Positions 1 to 5,936 of a stretch of DNA of 5,936 nucleotides are shown one piece after another. The number at the start of each line of letters is the position of its first letter. Within the stretch, counting starts at the first letter, position 1. The stretch is from Lentisphaerota bacterium. GTDB lineage: Bacteria; Verrucomicrobiota; Kiritimatiellia; RFP12; UBA1067. The stretch lies in the NCBI GenBank assembly GCA_015061765.1, contig SUVZ01000258.1, positions 1 through 5,936 on the forward strand. The letters are read 5' to 3'. The notes beneath the pieces are model-generated. The model did no database searches. It was not told where the DNA came from and saw only the letters and a program-made list of their open reading frames with translations. The position numbers were made by a program, and so were the translations under genes.

Positions 1-1407
1 CCTGTCCTTGTCCCCTCCCTTCACGGGATATATCTCAGGCATGAAGACATCGGCGAAATCGACATAGCGGGAGAACCGGGAAACCTTGAAGTCGTGCTCG
101 TGCGGGAACAGTATGTCCGCATGGCACGTAAGGCGGGTCCCGTCGAGGGCGTTCACGTTCTCGTGGCGGTCCAGAAGCTGCATCGGCGTGACATGGGAGG
201 CCGTGTCGTCCGCCAGATACCACGCGATGATGTGCGGATATCCGCGGCCGCTCCCGGCGATCGTCTTGAGATGCGGCGGCAGCATTCCGTTGACGAAGAG
301 ACGGATTCCGTGCCGGGCGGCGGACTTGATCCACTTTTCGCTGTTGTACGATGCGGGGTTGTAGCTTTGCGCGAGATTGACGCCGGCCTTGGCCAGATCG
401 GCGAACGCACGGTCGATGTCAAATCCGTTGAACTCACGCGGATCGACACCGTAGAGTCCGATCGGAAAGAACGGCTTGCCGGCGACCAGTACGGTTCCGT
501 CGTCGCGCAGACGCACCGGATACGTCACCGATTTCCTCCCGATGCAGACAAGACGTTCGGCCACGGTCGCGTTGCCCGTCATATCCGACACCTCGATCCG
601 GAAGCGGGTAATGCCTTTGGCCAGCGGATATATGCCGAGAAGACGGATACCGTTATCCTCGCGTGCGAACTTCACTTCCGATCCGATCTCCGGACGAAAT
701 ACGCGCACGGACGACCAGTCGATGCCGCCGGCATCCTCGAACCGGAAGCGTACCGGTCCGTCCGGGCACTCGGTAGGGCTGTCGAAATCATTGCGGACAA
801 CCGGCGGCTCGGCATCCGCAAGATGCCCCTCCGGAACGTGACGAAGATCCGTGTAAAACGAAACCAGCGTACCGCGTACGGCCACCTTCTCTCCAGGCCC
901 CACATTCGGGGCGTTCGTACCGAACCGGACGCGACCCGATCGCGCGGCGGCGGGGATTTCACCGCGAATGCGGAAAAACGCGAAGGCGTCCCGGATGAAC
1001 CTCGGACGGAACGGCGTCGTACCGATGATGTCCCCCTTTCCGTCGAGCCATTCGACCAGACTTTCCCATCTTTTCCAGGCATCCACCACATACCAGTCCA
1101 TCGACGCCCTGATGGAGAACTCAAGCGAAAACGCCCGCACCCCGGAAGGAACGGGGAAAGGTTCCGACGTGACGCCCCATGCCGTATCGCATGCGGACGT
1201 CACAACCCCGACGACCTCGAAGTCGCCCCGCCGGTCGGACGCATTGAACCGCGTACGGTTCTCGTAATGATCCCCCGGCTGGACGAACGCCGGACGAACG
1301 CTGTCTCTGCAGCCTTCGACACGGCCGTCCTGCGCCTGAAGCGCCGTCGCGGACAGCACGGCAAAGAGCGGGAATGCGAGCGCGGTAAACTTCGATCCTG
1401 TTTTCAT
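1..1407 (-). CDS. Secreted multidomain glycoside-hydrolase-like protein (jelly roll, Ig-like, TIM barrel), 3' end outside the window
   Basis: The minus-strand frame is open without a stop from ATG at 1407 to the window edge, giving 469 visible residues. Residues 1-25 form a Sec signal peptide: Lys2 and Lys6, then a hydrophobic core, with probable cleavage after LQA (25) or ATA (22). Residues about 60-190 resemble a carbohydrate-binding beta jelly roll (VEWLDGKGDIIG, RVRFGTNAPNVGPGE). Residues about 214-290 look like an Ig-like domain, with DMTGN at 275-279. From GKPFFPIGLYG (310-320) the pattern is that of a (beta/alpha)8 glycosidase-like barrel: AGVNLAQSY, HGIRLFVNG, AWYLADD (395-401) and MPEIYP (456-461). 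Related barrels often read LADEP where this one has LADD, so the usual glutamate is replaced by Asp401. Family and substrate are not assigned. It is the last visible gene of the operon, 37 nt after its neighbour. The fold is inferred from motifs; the reading frame and signal peptide are firm. Confidence 0.85.
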   Translation of the reverse strand, partial: MKTGSKFTALAFPLFAVLSATALQAQDGRVEGCRDSVRPAFVQPGDHYENRTRFNASDRRGDFEVVGVVTSACDTAWGVTSEPFPVPSGVRAFSLEFSIRASMDWYVVDAWKRWESLVEWLDGKGDIIGTTPFRPRFIRDAFAFFRIRGEIPAAARSGRVRFGTNAPNVGPGEKVAVRGTLVSFYTDLRHVPEGHLADAEPPVVRNDFDSPTECPDGPVRFRFEDAGGIDWSSVRVFRPEIGSEVKFAREDNGIRLLGIYPLAKGITRFRIEVSDMTGNATVAERLVCIGRKSVTYPVRLRDDGTVLVAGKPFFPIGLYGVDPREFNGFDIDRAFADLAKAGVNLAQSYNPASYNSEKWIKSAARHGIRLFVNGMLPPHLKTIAGSGRGYPHIIAWYLADDTASHVTPMQLLDRHENVNALDGTRLTCHADILFPHEHDFKVSRFSRYVDFADVFMPEIYPVKGGDKDR

Positions 1408-1416
1408 GACGGCATG

Positions 1417-1425
1417 CCTTTCTCC
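1417..1425 (-). promoter_or_regulatory. Ribosome binding site of the left-hand secreted TIM-barrel gene
   Basis: Read on the minus strand the site is GGAGAAAGG. Its AAAGG part ends 9 nt before the ATG at 1407, a normal Shine-Dalgarno spacing. It lies in the 37-nt gap after the TGA of the preceding gene. It supports ATG 1407 as the start, as does the signal peptide that begins there. An out-of-frame ATG at 1415 lies inside the gap and meets a TGA after three codons; it is probably incidental. Confidence 0.6.
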
Positions 1426-1444
1426 GGACGGCGACACCGGCCGG

Positions 1445-2929
1445 TCATATCTTTCTCCAGTTGAAACTGTGGAAGTAATAGTGATGTCCCTTCGGGTCGG
1501 GCCAGAACTTCGCCTCGTACCGGTAGGATTCGAGCCAGGAGGCGAGCTGCAGCCAACGCCGCCGGGCTTCGCGGTCGCGGGAAAGACCGGAGATGATCTT
1601 CGAGATCCCGTCCACCGCCGCAGGGATCCGCGTCGCATCCAGCTGGATGTTGCACACGTCGCACCAGCGCTCGGCCAGCTCCCAGCCTCCAAGACGGGGC
1701 CCCATCTCGTCGCGGACGAAATGCTGCATTTCGGCAAGCGGGTGATCGGAGAAGTAGGTCATGGCCAGATAGTTGAATTCCGAGTTCGCGTAGAAGGGAT
1801 TGTTCTCGCCGAACATCGAGAAGTAGTCCGCTCCGGACAGATAGCTCAGGCGGCACTCGCGCCGGATCCTCTCTGCGGCGAAGAAATAGCGCCCGTCAGA
1901 CCACTGCGTACCGGCATGAGTCCTGAGGATGTTGTGGAATCTGCGCATGGCCGGCAGCATCCGCGACGATTCGTTCCATTTTCCGGGATCCTTGTAGAAG
2001 TCCGATGTGCCCCACTGGAAAATCGTAGAGGCCGGCATCGACAGAAGCTTCTGCACGTTCTCGTCCGAGCTGTCCGCCCGGAAAGTCTTCACGCAGGGAT
2101 CGTCAAGGAAGTGGTGGTAGCATTCGCAGATGACCCAGGCGTCCTTGTTCCGGGAACGGATCACATCGCCGGCCGGCGGATAGATGAGAGCCATGTCCTC
2201 TATGCTCATCGGATTCTTCTCGGTACGCCCGCCGCGGCGCGCACGGCATCTGTCGCATTGGCACACCCCGTTGTCTCCGGCCTCCATCTGTATGCCGCCG
2301 AGTTCGGGAATCGTCTTGAAGAGCCAATCGATGGAATCGAGCACGTACCGGTAAAGCCCGGGGTTCGACGCGCATCCCATCGGCTCGACCTTGGAGCCGC
2401 CTGATCCCATGTGACGGTAGATGAGGGGCGAACCATCCTGCTTTTTGCCGATCCAAGCGGGATTCTCCCTGAGCTTTTTGTTGAGAGACCACTCGCTGTC
2501 ACCCTCGTAGTAGATGCCTCCGTAGGCGAAAAGTCCGGCGATGAGATAGATGCGCACGCCCTTCTCCTGCGCATAGGCGCACAGTCTTCGCGCGGCATCG
2601 ACCCCTCCGTGCCGGTCGCGCAGGAGTCCGACGATTCCGACGCCGTGCATGCCGTGGTCCGCGCACCAGTCGACCACTCGGCGGTAGTCGAGTTCGAACA
2701 TGCCGGGCTTCTTCGTGTATTCGTTGCCCACGCCGCAGTTCTGCTCTCCGGGAACGTTCATCGACCAGTTCGTGGAGTGGTCCCAGCTCCAGAAAAGACG
2801 GCGGGGGATCTTGCCCGAGACCGGAATCGGCGGCAGTTCCGGCTTGGAGGACATGCAACCGCTCACGACGGCGGCGCTTCCCGCAGCCAGGGAACCCGAC
2901 AGGAAATCTCTTCTTCCGATAGTAGACAT
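1445..2929 (-). CDS. Tat-exported, probably lipid-anchored TIM-barrel protein of unassigned glycosidase-like family
   Basis: The gene encodes 494 residues from ATG 2929. An in-frame ATG lies 27 nt upstream at 2956, inside the end of the GH92 gene, but the Shine-Dalgarno and the twin-arginine signal both favour 2929. Residues 4-10 (IGRRDFL) match the Tat motif, and VSGC at 22-25 is a lipobox, so a Tat lipoprotein anchored at Cys25 is likely. The mature part begins near FWSWDHSTNW (46-55). It continues with barrel-like strand patterns: GVGIVGLLRDRHGG, VRIYLIAGLFAYGGIYYEG, and GGIQMEAGDNGVCQCDRCRARR (211-232), then WVICECYHH and TIFQWGTSDFY. Glu216 and Asp219 are candidate active-site residues, and Cys223, Cys225 and Cys228 form a CxCxxC cluster. 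A similar 'acidic residue, then CxCxxC' signature occurs in DUF4838-type and other GH20/GH67-like barrels, but I cannot place it in a family. It is probably a glycan-acting enzyme of the cell envelope; its substrate is unknown. Confidence 0.88.
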   Translation of the reverse strand: MSTIGRRDFLSGSLAAGSAAVVSGCMSSKPELPPIPVSGKIPRRLFWSWDHSTNWSMNVPGEQNCGVGNEYTKKPGMFELDYRRVVDWCADHGMHGVGIVGLLRDRHGGVDAARRLCAYAQEKGVRIYLIAGLFAYGGIYYEGDSEWSLNKKLRENPAWIGKKQDGSPLIYRHMGSGGSKVEPMGCASNPGLYRYVLDSIDWLFKTIPELGGIQMEAGDNGVCQCDRCRARRGGRTEKNPMSIEDMALIYPPAGDVIRSRNKDAWVICECYHHFLDDPCVKTFRADSSDENVQKLLSMPASTIFQWGTSDFYKDPGKWNESSRMLPAMRRFHNILRTHAGTQWSDGRYFFAAERIRRECRLSYLSGADYFSMFGENNPFYANSEFNYLAMTYFSDHPLAEMQHFVRDEMGPRLGGWELAERWCDVCNIQLDATRIPAAVDGISKIISGLSRDREARRRWLQLASWLESYRYEAKFWPDPKGHHYYFHSFNWRKI

Positions 2930-2937
2930 GTTTGCTT

Positions 2938-2944
2938 CTCCTTT
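2938..2944 (-). promoter_or_regulatory. Strong Shine-Dalgarno that sets the start of the Tat-lipoprotein gene
   Basis: The minus strand reads AAAGGAG, followed by 8 nt and then ATG at 2929. The whole site lies in the 17-nt gap after the GH92 stop codon (TGA at 2947-2949). It decides between the ATG at 2929 and the longer in-frame start at 2956: the longer start would add nine residues (MQMNKGEAN) ahead of the twin-arginine motif and has no comparable site at the right distance. Confidence 0.85.
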
Positions 2945-2946
2945 GT

Positions 2947-5157
2947 TCATTTGCATATTGCCCGAGGCCTGGCAGGCCCCATTTCGAAAACGAGTTCACC
3001 GCCCTTGAGGATGTCGGCATGACGGATCAACCATCCTCCGACCGGACGGCCGTTCAGCCTGACGGAATTCACGCGGCGGTTGACAGCGGAAAGATCTTTG
3101 GCGACCACCGTGAAAAGTCTGCCGTCAGGCAGCGAGAGTGTCGCCCTCGGAACCTGGGGAGCTCCGATCACGTATTCCCCTCCACAGGGATCGAACGGGT
3201 AGAAGCCCATAGCCGAAAAAAGGTACCAGGCGCTCATCTGCCCGCAATCGTCGTTCCCGCAAAGACCGTCCGGCTTCGGAAGGTAGAACCTGTCGCAGAC
3301 CTCCCGGATGCGGTCTGCGGCGAGGTCGGGCCTTCCGGCAAGCGTATAGAAGTAGATGACGTGATGGCTGGGCTCGTTGCCGTGCACGTACTGGCCGATG
3401 AGCCCCGAAATGTCCGGAGACCTGAAGCCGCCCCGGTCGGCGGCGCTGAAAAGGGCATCCAGCCTTTCGGCCGTCCTCTCCCTTCCCCCGAGCGCCCTGA
3501 TCAGCCCCTGCGGATCCTGCAGCACGTGCCACGTGTACTGGAAAGCGTTCCCTTCCGTGAAGTCGTTCGCCGTCTCCGAGCCGTGCCCGAAGGCATACGG
3601 ATCAAAGGGCTCGCGCCATGTTCCGTCTGTCCTGCGCCCCCGCACGAATCCGGTGGTGACATCGAAGACGTTCGTCCAGTAATTCGCGCGCCGGGCGAAA
3701 AACTCCGCGTCCGCACCGTATCCCAGCGCCTTCGCCATTCTTGCGGCGCAAGCGTCGTCGTAGGAGCACTCCAGCGTACGGGAGACGGTCTCGCCGACAA
3801 CGGCCCGTCCGCGGTATGCCCCGTAGGTCGCGTCCATGGGATAATAACCGTATCTGTCGTAAACGGCCCAATCCTCCTTGAACCTGCCTTTGTGCGGACG
3901 CGTCAGCGTATCCTTGATCTGGCCGTACGCCGCCTTCCAGTCGATCGAGGGATCCCGGGTCTTCAGGAACCAGTCGACTATGACCGGAACGGAATGCGTG
4001 CCGATCATACCCTGGTTCTCCTTGCCCCATAACGTCCATATGGGCAGGTAACCGGTCTCGCGCCCCTGCCGGAGCATCGTCTGCACGAACTGTCCGGCGC
4101 GCTCCGGGTCCACCAGCGTGTACAGCGGGTGGGCCGACCTGAACGTGTCCCAGCACGACAACGTCGAATAATGCGGAGCCTCCCCGGCATCCGAGATGAG
4201 ATTCGGCTGGAAACACAAGTGGTACAGAGACGTATACCAGGTTTTCTTCTGCGCTTCCGACCCTTCTATCACGGCCCGCGCCAGAACCGCGCGCCACTTC
4301 TGCACGGCGGCGGCCCGGACGGCTTCGAAGTCCCACCCCGGCATCTCCGCCTCCATGTTCCTCCGCGCGGCGGCGGGACCTTTTGTGGACAGCGCGACCT
4401 TCACGAGCAGTTCGGGATCGCTCCCCATGTCGAACGTCAGCATGTAGCGGGGTGCCCTCTCGCCCTCGGCGCGCGGAAGCTCGACACAATCCGAGTAAGG
4501 ACGGTTGAACCGCACGACAAAACCGCATGTGCGCGTAACCCAGCCGGAGGTCATTCTGCTTCCCGAGATTTCATTGTCCGGAACGACCTTGACATCCGCC
4601 TGCCTCACGTAGTCCGCTGCTGCCTGCCGGTTGCAGACGAACCCATGCTGCAGATCGGCGATGAGCGAAACCTTCGACGAAGCGTCGAACGTCATGCGGT
4701 AGATGGCGACACGCTCCGACGCCGATATCTCCACCTTCGCACGGACGTCGTCCAGACGCACCGCATAATACCCGCAGGACGCGCTTTCCGACGCCTTGTC
4801 GAAGCGGCTTGAAAACGCCACCGCCGTCGGTCCATCGACGTCCTGGGGGACAGGCATCAGACGGACATCGCCGAGATCCATCCATCCGGTGCCGTTCAGA
4901 TGTGTCTGCGAAAAACCAACTATCCGCGAATCCGCATAGTCGTAGCCTGAACAATACTTCCACCCGATGCTCCCCGTATCCGGCCCCGCCTGGACAAGGC
5001 CGTAGGGGACGCAGGCTGCGGGCGTCGTGTGCCCTGTCCCTGCGGTTCCTATGAAAGGATCGACATGCGCAACGGGATCCCCCTCCGCCAATGACGGCAG
5101 GCAAGAGGCCAAAACCAGGATGAGTCCGGAGAGAATGTATGAAATGTCTCGCATCAT
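2947..5157 (-). CDS. GH92 family exo-acting alpha-mannosidase, exported
   Basis: The protein has 736 residues, the usual length for the family. GH92 enzymes are calcium-dependent, inverting exo-alpha-mannosidases that release mannose from N-glycans, mannans or other mannosides. The N-terminal domain starts with HVDPFIGTAGTGHTTPAACV (31-50) and GYDYADSRIVGFSQTHLNGT (71-90), both family hallmarks. The catalytic (alpha/alpha)6 domain carries SCWDTFRSAHPL (334-345), DFTEGNAFQYTW (532-543; Glu535 fits the general acid), HGNEPSHH (592-599) and CGNDDCGQMSAWYLFSAMGF (633-652; Asp636/Asp637 fit the general-base region). The leader has a hydrophobic stretch (about 8-18) with LASC at 16-19, a possible lipobox; ordinary Sec cleavage after SLA (24) is the alternative. 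The start ATG overlaps the preceding gene's stop as ATGA, and a second ATG follows at once at 5154. No clear Shine-Dalgarno is seen, so translational coupling is likely. The linkage cleaved (1,2; 1,3; 1,4; 1,6 or mannose-phosphate) cannot be told from the sequence alone. Confidence 0.97.
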   Translation of the reverse strand: MMRDISYILSGLILVLASCLPSLAEGDPVAHVDPFIGTAGTGHTTPAACVPYGLVQAGPDTGSIGWKYCSGYDYADSRIVGFSQTHLNGTGWMDLGDVRLMPVPQDVDGPTAVAFSSRFDKASESASCGYYAVRLDDVRAKVEISASERVAIYRMTFDASSKVSLIADLQHGFVCNRQAAADYVRQADVKVVPDNEISGSRMTSGWVTRTCGFVVRFNRPYSDCVELPRAEGERAPRYMLTFDMGSDPELLVKVALSTKGPAAARRNMEAEMPGWDFEAVRAAAVQKWRAVLARAVIEGSEAQKKTWYTSLYHLCFQPNLISDAGEAPHYSTLSCWDTFRSAHPLYTLVDPERAGQFVQTMLRQGRETGYLPIWTLWGKENQGMIGTHSVPVIVDWFLKTRDPSIDWKAAYGQIKDTLTRPHKGRFKEDWAVYDRYGYYPMDATYGAYRGRAVVGETVSRTLECSYDDACAARMAKALGYGADAEFFARRANYWTNVFDVTTGFVRGRRTDGTWREPFDPYAFGHGSETANDFTEGNAFQYTWHVLQDPQGLIRALGGRERTAERLDALFSAADRGGFRSPDISGLIGQYVHGNEPSHHVIYFYTLAGRPDLAADRIREVCDRFYLPKPDGLCGNDDCGQMSAWYLFSAMGFYPFDPCGGEYVIGAPQVPRATLSLPDGRLFTVVAKDLSAVNRRVNSVRLNGRPVGGWLIRHADILKGGELVFEMGPARPRAICK
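5154..5157 (-). other. ATGA start/stop overlap coupling the M81-like and GH92 genes
   Basis: Read on the minus strand, the ATG of the GH92 gene (5157-5155) shares bases with the TGA stop (5156-5154) of the M81-like gene. The 30 nt upstream hold no Shine-Dalgarno at a normal distance. Re-initiation by ribosomes finishing the upstream gene is therefore the simplest way to start GH92, and it ties the two products into one transcription unit. Coupling is inferred; the overlap itself is seen directly. Confidence 0.8.
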
Positions 5158-5936
5158 TCGGGTTTCACGTAATAATATTCGCCTTCGAGATTTTTGAACG
5201 GCAACGTCGAGAAATCGTTCGTCGCCGTGCCGGGCGTCATGCAGAATATCCGGCTCGCGGCGAGCTCCGCCGCGCCGGGCCAGAGATAACCCTGCTTGAC
5301 GACGACCGCATCGTAGTCCTTCACGTCCGTGTCCATCGCCTCGAAGTGTTCCTTCATCGTGAAGGACGTGCGGACGGACGCGAAAACGATGTCGACGTTC
5401 CCTGCGCGGAAGAGAATGCCTTCTCCAGCTTCTTCACCGACGAAGCCGAGTATTCTGCCGCGCGAGACGAGTTCGCCTTCGACCGTCACGTCGCCGGTGT
5501 ATGCGTCGGACTGCGGGATCGTGACCGTGGCGCGCTCGCCCGGCCGCAGCGCCTGCAGCGCGGACCATGCCGCCGGACAGTAGATCGAGGTGAAGAGCGT
5601 CTTGACGTCGCCTCCGAGGAAGCGCCCGAGGAGAAACGCGCTCCCGCCTCCGGCGCCGGCCGTGGTGTTGTCGCCCGAATCGCTCACAAACACGGGCTTG
5701 GCGAGCGTCTTGACGGCTTCGACGGTTTTGCCGGGAGCGAGCGCCGGAACGCCGAACCTGAGATCGGTCTTGTGCGCCTCGAAATAATCGGCGATGGCCC
5801 TGGCCTTGGCGTGGACCGCGTCGTGGTTCGCCTTCGAATACACGATGACGGACGCGGACATGAACGGTGCATCCACCCACGGCTGGCCGTTGAAGACCGA
5901 GCATGATATGACGTCCGGATCCCCGTCGAGCTCGCG
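5154..5936 (-). CDS. M81 family (MlrC-like) metallopeptidase-related protein, C-terminal part only
   Basis: The frame is open from the right edge to TGA at 5154-5156 and shows 260 residues; the start lies outside the window. M81/MlrC proteins are about 490-500 residues long, so roughly the second half is seen. The visible part begins within the region equivalent to the family's 'V-S-x-F-x-G-x-P-W-x-D' segment: DVISCSVFNGQPWVDAPFMS (8-27). SDSGDNTTAGAGGGSAFLL follows (about 85-103), the counterpart of the DNPGGG or SGDNPTAGG motif. The C-terminal MlrC domain shows TGDVTVEGELV, DYDAVVVKQGYLWPGA and TPGTATNDFSTLPFKNL. A GTG at 5876 is not the start, because the homology continues upstream of it. 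The metal ligands known for MlrC lie mainly in the N-terminal half and cannot be checked. MlrC cleaves linearised microcystin products, but most M81 relatives have unknown substrates, so the name does not imply microcystin degradation here. Confidence 0.9.
   Translation of the reverse strand, partial: RELDGDPDVISCSVFNGQPWVDAPFMSASVIVYSKANHDAVHAKARAIADYFEAHKTDLRFGVPALAPGKTVEAVKTLAKPVFVSDSGDNTTAGAGGGSAFLLGRFLGGDVKTLFTSIYCPAAWSALQALRPGERATVTIPQSDAYTGDVTVEGELVSRGRILGFVGEEAGEGILFRAGNVDIVFASVRTSFTMKEHFEAMDTDVKDYDAVVVKQGYLWPGAAELAASRIFCMTPGTATNDFSTLPFKNLEGEYYYVKPE

Noticed and set aside
1281..1301. Short imperfect tandem repeat, GGACGAACGC occurring twice with an 11-nt period
   Set aside because: There are only two copies inside coding sequence, the frame stays open and no regulatory or mobile context exists, so it is probably chance or a minor duplication.
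1408..1444. Possible terminator or promoter in the largest intergenic gap
   Set aside because: The gap is only 37 nt. It has some CCGG-rich self-complementarity but no stable stem followed by a T-run, and no -35/-10 pair could be supported.
94..1464. Long plus-strand open frame (456 codons) antisense to the left-hand secreted gene
   Set aside because: Its translation is Arg/His-rich with no recognisable domain. The opposite strand holds a continuous protein with a signal peptide, ribosome binding site and barrel motifs. Long antisense frames are expected in G+C-rich coding DNA.
1406..2404. Plus-strand open frame of 332 codons opposite the Tat-lipoprotein gene
   Set aside because: It is a shadow of the well-supported minus-strand gene. 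It has low-complexity Arg/Val/His composition and no domain signature.
2932..4032. Plus-strand open frame of 366 codons opposite the GH92 C-terminal half
   Set aside because: It lies opposite highly conserved GH92 motifs and has no domain pattern or plausible ribosome binding site of its own.
3602..4528. Second minus-strand frame of 308 codons inside the GH92 gene
   Set aside because: It is an out-of-frame, Arg/Gly-rich translation. The GH92 frame is intact through this region, so there is no frameshift to explain.
5874..5876. GTG as a start codon for the M81-like gene
   Set aside because: The frame stays open to the window edge, and the upstream residues (DVISCSVFNGQPW) match the family, so the gene simply continues outside the window.
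5139..5906. Plus-strand frame of 255 codons opposite the M81-like gene
   Set aside because: The minus-strand frame matches M81 motifs across its whole length, including upstream of the apparent GTG start. The plus frame is Arg/Glu/Asp-rich with no domain.

Overview
The window is a compact, GC-rich (by eye close to 60% G+C) bacterial stretch that is almost entirely coding on the minus strand. Read in the direction of transcription (from high to low coordinates), it holds four genes in one apparent operon: the C-terminal part of an M81/MlrC-type metallopeptidase-like protein (enters from the right edge, ends at 5154); a complete GH92 exo-alpha-mannosidase (5157-2947); a complete Tat-exported lipoprotein-like TIM-barrel protein of unassigned family (2929-1445); and the first 469 residues of a secreted multidomain protein that looks like a carbohydrate-binding jelly roll, an Ig-like domain and a glycoside-hydrolase-like TIM barrel (1407, running off the left edge). 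The genes are separated by a 4-nt ATGA overlap, 17 nt and 37 nt. No promoter, terminator, RNA gene, mobile element or CRISPR array is visible, so the transcription unit extends beyond both ends.

The organism cannot be fixed from this window. The combination of GH92, a Tat-signal TIM-barrel protein with a CxCxxC cluster, a secreted TIM-barrel hydrolase-like protein and an M81 protein, with G+C-rich codons, fits a polysaccharide- or glycoprotein-degrading member of the Verrucomicrobiota/Lentisphaerota/Kiritimatiellota group or Planctomycetota better than typical Bacteroidota. This is an inference from gene style, not a phylogenetic result. No SusC/SusD pair is present in the window.

The likely joint role is extracytoplasmic breakdown of a mannose-containing glycan or glycoconjugate. 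The GH92 enzyme would trim terminal alpha-mannosyl residues, the two other exported proteins may cut or bind other parts of the substrate, and the M81-like protein may act on an amide- or peptide-containing part or on an unrelated metabolite. Only the GH92 assignment is firm at the level of biochemical function. The most interesting points are the coupling of an M81 protein to glycosidases, the two unassigned TIM-barrel proteins, and the three different export signals in consecutive genes.
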